Part shown: piece by piece, positions 38,559 to 51,605 of the stretch
Layout: every line of letters starts with the position of its first letter
Numbering within the stretch: the stretch's first letter is position 1
Source: Eunapius fragilis
Taxonomy: Eukaryota; Porifera; Demospongiae; Spongillida; Spongillidae
Reading direction: 5' to 3'
DNA: 64,000 bases
NCBI GenBank assembly: GCA_963681505.1
Contig: OY811987.1
Coordinates: 62,001-126,000, forward strand
Notes under the pieces: model-generated
The model's database searches: none
Seen by the model: the letters and a program-made list of their open reading frames with translations, nothing else
Told to the model about the DNA's origin: nothing
Made by a program: the position numbers and the translations under genes

Positions 38559-41500
38559 CTAAACAGTTAACAGTAATAATGGCCTGGGTACTGGAATCTG
38601 AAGATAGGCGTCGAGATCAGACTGGTTATCAATACAGACAGAAGTGGTTCCTTCCTGGTACTGTATGTAGTGTCTATCTCCAGATACCGCTGTTGCCTTG
38701 GTGACCTCCTGTAGTACAGTCTGAAGCTGTACTGGTTTAGGACACCTGAGATGGACCACAGTGTTGCTCATGCCCTCAGAGCACACCTTCAATTCTAGCA
38801 TTTCTGTGGCTGTAGGGTTGGGAAGGGAGGTGCCTTGTGTACTGCTTGATGATTTATCAGCTGTGTTATCTGTACTAGGGGAGGTATTAGAGGGGGTGTG
38901 GTCTGTTTGGATGCTGTTAACATTAGAAGGGACTCTGAACCCTCCTCTGTTGGTCATGTCATGGACATTCTGGTGGTTCTCCAGGTAAGTGGAGGACTGG
39001 GACTGTATCATGGAGATCTGCCTGCACATCTTGGAAGGGAAGGCCTCCCATATTATAAGGGCACCAGCTTTGTCCACAGGGTCACCATTCTCATCCAGGC
39101 TGTCGTAGTCAGGTAGACCAGGTATGATGGGAGATCTTAACCCTTTGGCTCCACTTACCACCATGGCCTTCTCTGTTCCACACGGCCCATCACCAGGGAT
39201 GCATACCAGGAAGCGAACGTATTCCTTATAAGGACAAAACCATGTCAACAGCTCTTCTCTGCAGAAGACTAAAATGTGCCCAGTTTCCACGCCAACCCAC
39301 ACAGTGTCCAGGGCTGGAGTCATGGCTGTGATGGGCGTGTCTCTACTGCTACTCAGCCCAATGGATGCCATGTGGCTACTGACGTCCACATCAAACATAT
39401 GCCCCTTCATTGACACACTCCAGGCAGAGAGACAGCTACTGTACAGAAGATGTGCACTCCATATGATGCTGCCATCAGCCGATATTTTTAGGCTCCCAAC
39501 AAACAACTTCTTATTATTTCCTCGCGTAAAGGATGTCTGTACAGTGAGGGACTCTGGGTTGAGGAGGGTGATGGAGTGGGTGTGTGAGAGCCACAGGCTG
39601 CCTTCCACCGCACGTAGGCCATTAACACCATCACTCACTGATACGCGCACCTTGGCCCCAGGCTTTATCTGCCCGGCTTCTGTGCTGAAGACCTGGCACC
39701 ACCCCTCCAGTGTTCCGCAGTACACCATATGTCCTGAGGAGGTCATGGAGCACACAGAGGTGTCCTTCATGGGAACACTGTCAAGGAGCTCTCTTGTGTC
39801 GAGGCTGTATATACTGATGGCTTCGTACTCAATGCCTACTCTGGAGGCAACCCACACATGGTCCCCACACAGACTGATGCATCGGACCTGGTTGTCTTTG
39901 ACGAAGTTTTTACTTACCATGGTCATGGTGTTGGTTGTGTAGATACTGATCTCTGTCCCCTCTGCTCCATCACAACACACCCACAGCTCATTCTCACGAG
40001 AAATGTTGACTTTGCTGAGATTAGTGGATGTGATCGCGCAGGCGTGTCGTAACGATAGCTTGCTTTTCACTGGTTGGACGGCCATCACAGACTGGAAGGA
40101 GGACAGAGACACCTTGTCAATGATGTCACTGGTGGTGGGCCTTTGGCGGGGATCCCCCTGCCAGCAGCGCTGCATCAGTCTTGTGAGGTAGAAATAAGCG
40201 TTTTCAGCCTGTGGTACATCCTGCAACTTGGGTCTCTCTCCGTTTTCTATGGCAGAGTCTATTTTCACATTCTTCATGTCATGAAATGGGTTGCGACGTG
40301 CAATCATTTGGTACAGCAACATGCCCAATGAGAAGATGTCAACCCTGTGGTTGTAGACCCCACGTTCTGTTCTCTTCCCCACATACAGCATCTCTGGGGC
40401 AATGAAACCTTTGGTACCCTGTATCCCCCGGGCCCCCCTTGAGAGCATGTTTGTTGCTATGCCAAAGTCTGTCACTTTGCAATGACACAGAGACTCTGGG
40501 TCCAGTGACCATAAGAGCACATTGGCCGCCTTGAGGTCACGGAATATGACACCACTGTTGTGCAAAAACTTGAGAGCAGCTGCCACTTGCGCCACAATGC
40601 GATGGATGACCACGCGATGTATCGGCTGTGCAATCTTGATCAGAGGTCTCTCCAGGGATCCCATGGGAGCCTCCTCCAACACCAGGGCCATTGATGGGTG
40701 CACACACACCCCTACAAGGCTCACCAGACATGGATGATGAAACCTCTCCAGCAGGATAGCCTCCCTCCTCAGCTCACAGAACGCCTCTTCAGGCTCGCTG
40801 CCCTGGTATCTCTTCACTGCTACTGACTGCCCCCGCCATGCACCGTGATACACTGTACCAAAGCCTCCTTTGCCTAAAAGGGACTCTCTGCTTTCTTCGT
40901 ATATGATCTCGGAGCTCTTGAGGACAAACTGAGGACTCAGGTCGAAGAGAAGGAGATCTGGAACAATGTCCAGCAGGGAGGCTGTGTGGTTCTTTAGGGA
41001 GTCATGGTGACTGTATTGGCACTGAATAGTGCTCCGGTTCTGCTCTATCAACGAGAGGCAGCTGTCAATTTTAAACTCAAATGGAAGAGGACGCTTCATC
41101 TTCATGCACTCATAGCATGGAATCACCTGCTCTATTGAACCACCATGGTACCAGTCCTTGAACAGAGACACAGTTAGGTCAACCAGCTGACCAATCAGTG
41201 TCCTGCCGTCAGTGTTAGGAGACACAGCTATGATGACCCCTTCTTTATTTTCCCTTGAGCTTTGCTTCGAGTTGCGGAGGGACTCCACCCTAAAGAGGAC
41301 CTTACCGTCATTAAAGAATATTCCTGTGCGCCAATACTGAACTCGCACTTGTGAAAGATCGATATAATTAAGGCTGCAAGTGGCATCAGACATGTCAGGG
41401 GACTCATGGTCCTCAAGGATTCCCCCAGTCCCCCATTCATCTGGGAGGTTTGTATCGGAGGCAGTGATATATTGGTCAAGAACAAATTGCAATTGTGAGA

Positions 41501-44199
41501 CAGAGTGCATAACGCGCGAGATGAGCCGACTCCAGAAGCCAGGAGGTACAGAGTTGAAGAGGATGTAGCGTGTGTACAAGGGCTGGCCACTTGCATCTCT
41601 GATGTCAATACCTGTAGGTCGCCTGTCTGGAAGCAGTGAAGGTATGATGATTCTCTGGCTGTCCATAGCAAAGGCTACCTCAAAACGATCAAGGAGTGTC
41701 AGATATTGCTTGAAATACTTTGCCGGGAACTTCTGATCACGGAGCAGAAGTGGAATATTTTTGATATGGAGAATACCATCTATAATGAAAGGGTTTTTCT
41801 CCTTCACTGTGACGATCTTGGCCATCATTTCACACAGCCATCGTGGGTCAATGAAGTACAGCTCGTCCAGATTGTGACTGCGGTCATCATAGTGAAGGAG
41901 TGTGCCCACGTTGTTGAGGAAGAGAGTGGCTGTCTTCAGTTCATCATCCTCCTGGATGTCACTTAGCTCAAGCTGGTACATAAGGCTCTTGTACTCTTCT
42001 CTGTGCATGATTGGTTCACGAGTTCCGTTCCTCACTTCCTTCTGCAGGTCCTGGATGTGCTTGTCCAGGATATGATAGCTGGCAGGAACCATCTGTCCCA
42101 TAACTTGTTCTTTTTCCACCACATATTGACCTGCACAGTTGTAGATAATTTCCTGAAGCTTTTTCACATTCTCCATCTGTTTCTTAAGCCCCACCCCTAG
42201 TATATCCTTGATCTGAAGCCTGCTGGAATACTTAGCTGCTATCTCTCCGGCAGATTTCAGCAGTCTGTCTGCCTCTGCACGATTACCTACAGAGATCTCA
42301 TCAAGATGCGTACCAATTATAATCACACAAGACCCTGGAACTCGAAGAGCTATATTTTCCAGCCATGGTGATATTTCTTCCACACCTGCATTACCATCTT
42401 TCAGGTTAAAGAGGAGGAGGTAGAGAGAACGCTCTGACAGGAAGCACTGGTGAGTAGCATAGTACTCCTCCTGACCACCAAAGTCCCAGATGCTGAAGTA
42501 GAAGGGACGCTTTGATAGACTTGGCTTGCACTCCCATTCACTGACATCCACCCCAACAGTTGACTCATTTCCACAGTCTTTGCCTTGCAGTCGTGCCACC
42601 AGTGTAGTCTTACCACGGTTCTGCTTACCCACCAACATCAGCTTCATCCGGTAGAACCCTCTGGCAGAGAATAACTTATTTCTAAAATGACGTTTGCATT
42701 CATTGACATCTTCCTGAATATTCTTTGGTGGATCGTTTAAATCCTTCAGTCCTTTCAGATTCAGCGACATGAGCTCCTTGAGTTTGCCCATCTGAGGAGG
42801 GAGAGACAAAATGTTCTTATTTTCACTGAGGTCCAGCGATCGAAGGGTGATAAAGTTACAGACACACAGTGGGACAGTGCGGAAATCATTCTCAGCAAGA
42901 TTGAGGGTACGAATGCTTGGAGCAAGTGGTTCTCCTGGGATGGTGGTGAGCCTGTTGTGAGACAGGTCCAGGACAGTGAGCTGTGAGGACCACTCAGAGA
43001 GCTCTGGAAGGCTGACTAGCTTGTTGTTGGAAAGATTTAAATGCTTGAGGAGAGGGAGGCTTAGTAATGATGCTGGTACAGAAACAAGACAGTTGGACTG
43101 GAGCTCTGCTTTAACCAACTGCAGAAAAGAGTAGCATTGCGCAAAAAAAAAAAAAAAACTAAATAAAGATACATGCCGGTGTGTGTGTACGTCAGTCTGA
43201 CCTGTTTTAGACTTGCCATTGAAGGTAAAGTTCTGATGTAATTTTCTTTTAAAGATAGATTTTCCACGAAGTCTATTCTTTCGAACACACACGCCTCTAT
43301 GCCTTGGAGTCGGAATTGAGCCCAATCGACCGACTTACCTTGAACCCCGGTCAGAGCCAATAGTTCAGCCATCACCTCCGCATGCCGCGTTTGCTGAGCC
43401 ATTTGGATGGGCAGAGAATACGGCAAATTTCCTTTCTGCACGCTACTGTGGATCCATGCAGGGAATACTTTAGCCTCCCCGTGTAATATCCTCACAAGTT
43501 CACAGTCATTGGTCACCGCGGCCTTGGCCAGCAGAAGAGTAGCGTACATGTCCGCATGTTCCGCATCTTTGTCAACGGCTTCAACCGCTATCTTGATGCT
43601 TGCACCTTTCATCAACAGTGCGGATATGTGCTCCATGTTGTTCAAACGTATTGCAGTCACGAGAGTACGGTCCAAGGTGCCCGGTTCCAGCTCATCTACG
43701 CTGCATTGTCTTAACAACTCCGCCAATCCACTTCCGTTCGCTTCGACCGTCTTCACTATTTCTGTACAGTGCAAGAGGCGGATAAGTTATACATATCCTG
43801 CCGCCGAATGCACACACCTTCGCTTACTAACCACCGCGTGATGTTCTTCAAAGGCGTCAACTGCCTCGCTGTCTTCCCCAACTCGTCTTCCACACACGGG
43901 TTTGCTTTGTGCTTAAGTAGTACCTTCACGCATTCCACGCGGCCACCGCTGGCAGCTAGGTGCAGAGCGGTCCATCCATTACCGGCCTGCGTGTTTGGGT
44001 CAGCGCCTTTGTCCAACAGGAAGTTTAGGAGGGAGGCGTGTCCATGGAGGGCGGCTGTGTGTGCCAACGTGTACCTGAAGGACCCTTCAGGAGTACTTAG
44101 GACCATCTCCATGTCACTTTTGCCAAGGCCATTTAGGTACGCCTCCACCTCCTTCTGCTTACCTTCGCGACACAGCGAATGCAAGGACAGCTTGCTCAT
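38559..44199 (-). CDS. Roco protein A: ANK-LRR-ROC-COR-kinase-propeller-beta-grasp (LRRK-like)
   Basis: Three exons, 44199-43818, 43761-43202 and 43118-38559 (phases 1 and 0), give 1833 aa. Ankyrin repeats occupy residues 1-127 (GWTALHLAASGGRVECVKVL), LRRs about 315-455 and a ROC GTPase from about 475 (P-loop GKQNRGKT, DFGGQEEYY, GTHLDE). COR follows, then a TKL kinase at about 1043-1323: glycine loop GKGGFGTVYHG, VAVK lysine, FRDLKAANVLLW with the catalytic Asp, DFGIAT, GTKGFIAPE. His of HRD is Phe. A beta-propeller spans about 1330-1690. The last 80 residues look like a PB1/ubiquitin-like beta-grasp fold (VVHLRCPKPVQLQTVL..DNQSDLDAYL). The layout up to the propeller matches LRRK1. Introns fall at the same positions as in Roco B. 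Role: probably a GTP-regulated signalling kinase (inference). Confidence 0.93.
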
Positions 44200-44622
44200 C
44201 GCTTTCTAATTATGCCACGCCCCTCATCTCGAGAGGCGTGCGCACGTGCTAAATTAAGCAATCCACCCCCTAATCTAATTGACCGGTCTAAGACGCGATG
44301 TACAATCACGATTAAGGTCTTTTTTATTATTTTTAAATCAAGAACCAAACGATTCAAATGAAGCCATAGAGGAAACAAGTACCGTGCAAAAGGTCTCCCT
44401 TGTCCCCACACTATTAGTCTCAAATATATGTTCTTCTCTTTCCTCTTCATTCAAGCTTGTTCCTTGCTATTGCTGCCTCTCAATATTATATTAGGAGACG
44501 GACGTGTATTTAGCACGTTAGTTAAATACCGATAATAGTGATATGTCGCACAAGGTATTTATGAAGTAGTTGTAATAAATGTGCTCACGTGAGTTCTGAT
44601 TTGATGAGTGTGTTGTTGAGAT
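44200..44622. promoter_or_regulatory. Divergent promoter region between Roco A and Roco B
   Basis: 423 bp between the start codons of the two divergent paralogues. AT-rich, with no repeats and no coding exon seen. The shared position implies possible co-regulation. Confidence 0.5.
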
Positions 44623-47600
44623 ATGGCTGGCCTTTTAAATGACGACTGGCGCCTGCACAGGTTGTGTCAGGAGGGAAAGCTCAAAAAAGTGCAAGAATAT
44701 GTATCCAAAGTGGACAGGGCCTCCTTGGATGTTAAATTGGCTAACCACAAGGGCGTGTTTGGCTATACGCCTCTTCACGAAGCCACAGCCAATGGACACT
44801 ATCCCGTCTTGGACTACTTGTTGGGTCAGGGAGGTACTGTTAATTGCCGCGCAAACAGCGGGTACACTCCATTGCATCTTGCGGCCAGCAGCGGCCACGT
44901 TGAATGTGTTAAGGTTCTACTGAAGCACTGTGCGGACATAAGTATGACAGACGAATTCGGAAAAACCCCAAAGCAAACGGCTGAGCTTAGCTCCAAGGGA
45001 AGTATTGTTCGTTTACTGAAGAGCGAAGGTGCGTACCTTTTGTTTACGGCCTAGGGATTTTTACTTAACCCTTTGTGTTCCACAGAAATCATCAAAGAAG
45101 TTGAAAAGGATGGAAACGGGTTAAATGAACTACTGCGTGATAATCCAGAGCTGGAGCCTGACTGCCTGCCTCGCGCCCTGCTGGCAGCTGTGATGAAAGA
45201 TAACCACTCCAACATAGGGAAGCTGGTTATCAAGGGAGCTCCTAACTTAGAGGCGGCACTGGAGCTGGCCACAAGGGAGAAGAAGCACCACGCACGCGCC
45301 ATATTGCTCCTGGTGACGGCTGCCATGAACAATGACCGCAGCATTGTTCTCAAACTGTTTGGAGAGCCTGTGCCCAATCAGAAGGGAAGGGACATACCTG
45401 AGGAGGGACTTCAAGAGGTCCAGACAGCTGTGAGAACAGGGAAGGTCTCTACGGTCGTTCCCATTGAGATTGCTCGACGCAAGCAGTTCAAAGCTGTGAG
45501 GGAGGAGCTGCTGCTAAGAACAGACGTCAACCAAGCAGAGGGTTCTGTTTTCTGGCATGGTCTTCGACTGAATGAACTGGAAGTGGCTTGGCTTAGAAAG
45601 ATTCAGTGGGTCAAGAAGCTACGTTTGGCTCGTAATGGTTTCAGAACTCTTCCAGTTGAGATTGGTTCCTGCCTTCGACATGTAAGTGTGTCAGTAGTGT
45701 TGGTGTGTACTGTATGTTTACAAATGAACACCACTTCCTATGGGTATCTAATCAACAGTTTTTAAATCTTAAGTACTCCTGTAGTTGTGTCAATAGACGC
45801 TGAATGCACCACTATGAGTTTCTGCCCAGGCATTACCCAGGCATTACCCAGGCATTACCCGGGCATTACCCGGGCATTACCCAGGCATTACCCGGGCATT
45901 ACCCAGGCATTACCCAGGCATTTCCCAGGCATTTTCCAGGCATTTCCCAGGCATTACCCAGGCATTACCCAGGCATTACCCAGGCATTACCCAGGCATTA
46001 CCCAGGCATTACCCAGGCATTACCCGGGCATTACCCAGGCATTACCCAGGCATTACCCAGGCATTACCCAGGCATTACCCAGGCATTACCCAGGCATTAC
46101 CAAGGCATTACCCAGGCATTACCCAGGCATTACCCTATGATAAAGGAAATCGTTGTATATGGGATCATTGTCGCGTAAAGGGACCCAATGGGAACTTTCC
46201 AAGAAAGGAGGGCCTTATTAAATAGGTCCCTTTTCAATGATCACATAAATGCCATGATTAACTTCTGATAAAGAATTACTTAAGTTTAATTTCTGTTGTC
46301 ATATGTAGGTCTTTACAAATTAGAATATTTTAACATGTATAATTAGGTACTTAGTAATGGTTAATTATTGTGTATAATTAGATACTTATTATCATGTATA
46401 ATTAGGTACTTAGTAATCATGTTGCATTAATGTGTTACATTTTTTGCATGCCTAACTATAAGAAAATCAGATATACCACTTTTTGTAATATGTGGGCTAT
46501 GCATTTTAAGTGCTCATGACTTTGCGCTTATGATGTGAAGGGGTGGGTCCATTTCCTCACATGATTAGTCAAGGGGCTCACATGACTTGCCTGGTGATGG
46601 CTCATTAGCTCACATGACTTGCCAGGTGATGGCTCATTAGCTCACATGACTTGCCAGGTGATGGCTCATTAGCTCACATGACTTGCCAGGTGATGGCTCA
46701 TTAGCTCACATGACTTGCCAGGTGATGGCTCATTAGCTCACATGAGGGTGTTTTGTACAGGTGGTGAAACTGGACTTGCAGTACAATGACCTCTCAGTGA
46801 TCCCCTCATGTGTGCTGGAGCTGCCTAGTCTAGTGGACCTGAATCTTTCCAACAACAAGCTAGTCAGCCTTCCAGAGCTCTCTGAGTGGTCCTCACAGCT
46901 CACTGTCCTGGACCTGTCTCACAACAGGCTCACCACCATCCCAGGAGAACCGCTTGCTCCAAGCATTCGTACCCTCAATCTTGCTGAGAATGATTTCCGC
47001 ACTGTCCCACTGTGTGTCTGTAACTTTATCACCCTTCGATCTCTGGACCTCAGTGAAAATAAGAACATTTTGTCTCTCCCTCCTCAGATGGGCAAACTCA
47101 AGGAGCTTAATTCACTAAACTTGAAAGGTTTGAAAGATCTGAATGATCCTCCAAAGAGTTTTCACAGGGACCCCGCTGACTGCATAAAGTACCTCAGAGG
47201 GAAGCTGTTAGGGTCTAAAGGTTACTACCGGATGAAGCTGATGTTGGTGGGTAAGCAGAACCGTGGTAAGACTACACTGGTGGCACGACTGCAAGGCAAG
47301 GACTGTGGAAATGAGTCAACTGTTGGGGTGGATGTCAGTGAATGGGAGTGCAAGCCAAGTCTAGCAAAGCGTCCCTTCTACTTCAGCATCTGGGACTTTG
47401 GTGGTCAGGAGGAGTACTATGCTACTCACCAGTGCTTCCTGTCAGAGCGTTCTCTCTACCTCCTCCTCTTTAACCTGAAAGATGGTAATGCAGGTGTGGA
47501 AGAACTGTCGCCATGGTTGAACAACATTGCCCTTAGAGCTCCAATGTCCTGTGTCCTGATAGTGGGCACACACTTAGATGAGATACAGCCACATGAGAGG

Positions 47601-50600
47601 GAAGCAAAGGCCGATGCTGTACTGCAGAAGGTAGGCGAACTTGCGGATACTTTTCACAACAAACTGCAGATAAAGCAGGTGCTAGCTGTGGGGTTGGCAA
47701 GGGAACGCCAAGAGGGTGTAGGTATCCTGAAGGATGCCATCTACCAGTGTGCAGCTGAGTACAAGATTGGAAGCCATGCGAATAGTGAACCAGTGATGGG
47801 GCAGAAGATCCCGGCTAGCTACCATAGTCTGGACAAGCACATCCAGGACCTGCAGAAGGAGGTGAGGAATAGAACTCGTGAACCAATCATGCACAGAGAA
47901 GAGTACAAGAGTCTTATCCGCCAGCTTGAGCTAAGTGACATCCAGGAGGATGATGAACTGAAGACAGCCACTCTCTTCCTCAACAACGTGGGCACACTCC
48001 TTCACTATGATGACCGCAGTCACAATCTGGACGAGCTGTACTTCATTGACCCACGATGGCTGTGTGAAATGATGGCCAAGATCGTCACAGTGAAGGAGCG
48101 AAATCCTTTCATTGTTGATGGTATACTGCCTACAAATAGCATTCCATTTCTGTTTCGTGATGATCGATTTCCATGGAAATTTTTTGAGCAGTACTTAACC
48201 CTTCTTGATCGCTTTGAGATCGCCCTTGCCCTGGACAATCGCAGGATACTTGTTCCTTCCATGCTGTTAGATGTGAGGCCTGATGGTATTGATGTCACTG
48301 AGATGAATGGTGAACCCTTGTATATCCGCCATGTTTTCTTCACCTCCTCAACCACACCCCCTGGGTTTTGGAGCCGGCTGATATCCAGAATAATGCACAC
48401 CATACCACAGGTCTGGTATGCATTGTCAGCTGCTTCTACTGTGGAATCTACTGGAGCAAGGAGCTCAATGGAATCACCAAGGAGTCCAATGGAACCACCA
48501 AGAAGGCCAACAGAGTCGTTTGGGAAAGGCAACAATGACTCTGCTGGTGTGCAGTCTCCCAGTAACAGCGTGACATCTGTGATTAAGCAAATGGAGGGTA
48601 CCGTATTCCAGCTTGATGAAGACTGCTTCAGAGCTGCATGTCCGACTGCTCTGCCCAGCAACTTTGATCCCTCTGAAGCGAGGGTAACATACTGGCGCAC
48701 AGGGATGTTCTACCAAGACCGCGATGTCATCTTCAGGGTGGAGTCACTGGCTGGTGCAACGAGGGGGCGGGGTCAGAAGGAAGGCGTGGTCATTGCAGTG
48801 TCCCCTTCCATTGTTGGAAGAAGGATAGTTGGAGTGTTGATCGATCTGGTTACTAACCTGGTGAATGATTGGTACCCTGGTATGCAGTCCCAGCGAGGAC
48901 CTCTGGCACAGGTTGTTTTCTGCCCAGAGTGCCTAATTATGAATTATCCTGTTCCATATGAGTTTGATGTTCAGAATTGCCTTGCTGCATTTCACAAGAA
49001 GGAGACGACTATTCAGTGCGGTGTAGCGGGTGATAATTCACCAAAGAACCACATTGTCTCTCTTGCAAGGATAGTACCAGATATTCTGCTGCAGGACATC
49101 AATGCAGAATTCCTGTTGGACTACGGAGAGCTTGACTTTGAAGAAGAGGGAAATTCTGTACTGGGAGTTGGTGGGTTTGGCAAAGTATATCGTGGAAGGT
49201 GTAGGGGAAAGTCTGTGGCAATCAAGAAGTACCTGAACGGGGATGACGCCCTTAGTGAGCTGCGAAGGGAATCCATGTTGCTTCAGCAGTCCCACCATCC
49301 ATGTCTGGTGTGCCTTGTAGGGGTGTGTGTGCAACCATCAATGGCCCTGGTGTTGGAGGAGGCTCCCATGGGATCCCTGGAGAGACCTCTGATCAAGATT
49401 GCACAGCCGATACATCGCGTGGTCATCCATCGCATTGTGGCGCAAGTGGCAGCTGCTCTCAAGTTTTTGCACAACAGTGGTGTCATATTCCGTGACCTCA
49501 AGGCGGCCAATGTGCTCTTATGGTCACTGGACCCAGAGTCTCTGTGTCATTGCAAAGTGACAGACTTTGGCATAGCAACACACGCAGCTCCAATTGGTAC
49601 CCGGGGGTTAATCGGAACTAAAGGTTTCATGGCTCCTGAAATATTGCATGTTGGGAAAAAAAAGGAGCGTTCAGTGTATGACCATAAAGCAGACATCTTC
49701 TCATTTGGAATGCTACTCTACCAGATGATCACTCGACATCACCCATTCCATGATCTGCAGGGCTTGAAGATAGACTCTGCCATAGAGAACGGGGAGAGAC
49801 CCAAGCTGCAGGAATTTCCACAGGCTGAAAACGCTTATTTCTACCTCACAAGACTGATGCAGCGCTGCTGGCAGGGGGATCCCCGCCAAAGGCCCACCAC
49901 CAGTGACATCATTGACAAGGTGTCTCTGTCCTCCTTCCAGTCTGTGATGGCCGTCCAACCAGTGAAAAGCAAGCTATCGTTACGACACGCCTGCGCGATC
50001 ACATCCACTAATCTCAGCGAAGTCAACATTTCTCGTGAGAATGAGCTGTGGGTGTGTTGTGATGGAGCAGAGGGGACAGAGATCAGTATCTACACAACCA
50101 ACACCATGACCAAGGTGAACAAAAACTTCATCAAAGACAACCAGGTCCAGTGCATCAGTCTGTGTGGGGACCATGTGTGGGTAGCCTCCAGAGCTGGTAT
50201 TGAGTACGGTGTGATTGACATATTCAACATCAAAACACGAGATTTGGTCCACAACATTCGTTTGAAGGACAACTCTGTTTCTTGCATAGCACACTCCGAT
50301 AAGATGGTGTACTGCGGTACCTTGGAAGGCTACTGCTTCTCCTTCAGTAGGGACATTGAACAGATCCAGTCAAATGCAAAGCCTCGCTTCAAGTACGTAT
50401 CCGAGAATGCAGTGGATGGTATTGTTGTGACTAAAGACGGCCTGTGGCTCTCACACACACACTACATCTTCTTTCTCAATCTGGAAACACTTGCTATGGA
50501 AGGCTCGCTGATCCGGGGCAAATCTCAGACAGAGTGTGTGGGCCAACTGAAGTTGTCAGATGATGGAGCAGTGGTGTGGAGTGCTCAACTGGGGGGTACG

Positions 50601-51605
50601 TCAGTGTCAGCATGGAATGCCGTCCTGAAGAGTCACCTGTTTGATGTGGACATCAGGAAACAGATGGGAACTATTGGTGTGTGCAACGAGCATGACATGG
50701 CCATCACAGCCATAACACCCGCCCTGGACACGCTTTGGGTAGGATTGACTGGTGGATGTGTCCTGGTCATTCGCGAAGAGCTGTTGACATGGTTTTGTCC
50801 TTATAAGGAATACGTTCGCTTCCTGGTATGCATCCCTGGTGATGGGCCGTGTGGAACAGAGAAGGCCATGGTGGTGAGTGGAGCCAAAGGGTTAAGATCT
50901 CCCATCATACCTGGTCTACCTGACTACGACAGCCTGGATGAGAATGGTGTCCCTGTGGACAAAGCTGGTGCCCTTATAATATGGGAGGCCTTCCCTTCCA
51001 AGATGTGCAGGCAGATCTCCATGATACAGTCCCAGTCCTCCACGTACCTGGACAGCCATCATTCTGTTAGGCAGACCATTGAAAAGGGTGAATTTAAAGA
51101 TGGCACATACTTAATTGAAGGCCACACCTACACCGGTGCATCCATGACTGACCAGCGTGACTTGGAGGGTGGAAGTGAAACTGAAACCTTACACACACCT
51201 GAATATCCTGTCAGTGGGACTGCCACGTTGGGCAGACGTGCTGGAGGCTTGGACACTGAGCAGGTACAGGTCACTCTTACACCAGTGTCTGAAGCTGATG
51301 AAGGATCTGGGGTACCAGACCACACCCCTATGAAGATAGCTCATTATAGCAACGTGGAGATACTGAATGTGAAGCTACCTCCTGATGGTAGCAGGTGTGT
51401 CCCAGTGTCCTGCCCCAAGCCCACACAGCTAAGTGTCCTTCTGAGTGAGTTGGAGGCAAATGCAGGATTTGCCAAAGGCAGCCATGTTGTTGGTTACTTT
51501 CCACACAGTGCAGCAGCAGTTATTGAACTGCGTACCCAGGAAGACCTAGATGTGTACCTTATGATGGAGAACAGACCTGTACTGTTTGCCCAAGTTGAGA
51601 AGTGA
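44623..51605 (+). CDS. Roco protein B: ANK-LRR-ROC-COR-kinase-propeller-beta-grasp (LRRK-like)
   Basis: Exons 44623-45028, 45086-45681 and 46761-51605 give 1948 aa, with the same intron phases as Roco A. Ankyrin repeats (GYTPLHLAASSGHVECVKVL) are followed by LRRs from residue 335 that are almost identical to Roco A. ROC has GKQNRGKT at about 498, DFGGQEEYY and GTHLDEI. COR carries a Roco-B-specific Ser/Pro/Glu insert (SPRSPMEPPRRP). The kinase (about 1121-1393) has GVGGFGKVYRG, VAIKKY, FRDLKAANVLLW, DFGIAT and GTKGFMAPE, so all catalytic residues are present. A propeller follows (about 1398-1750), then an acidic linker and a C-terminal beta-grasp domain from about 1865 (VPVSCPKPTQLSVLLSELEA..RTQEDLDVYL). 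Intron 2 (1079 nt) is mostly minisatellite. Confidence 0.93.
45829..46137. repeat. 11-bp minisatellite, about 28 copies
   Basis: Unit GGCATTACCCA with G/A and T variants, in intron 2 of Roco B. It is open in several frames, which explains the spurious HYPGITQALPR open frames. Confidence 0.97.
46560..46748. repeat. 32-bp minisatellite next to a Roco B acceptor
   Basis: About six copies of a unit beginning GGCTCATTAGCTCACATGAC. The last copy ends about 15 nt before the acceptor at 46760. Confidence 0.95.

Noticed and set aside
45787..46178. HYPGITQALPR-type repeat proteins
   Set aside because: The 11-bp minisatellite is open in several frames at once, and it lies inside a spliced intron of Roco B.
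47682..48716. Minus-strand frames opposite the Roco B GTPase/COR region
   Set aside because: Shadows of the plus-strand coding exon. The same shadows appear opposite Roco A and C.
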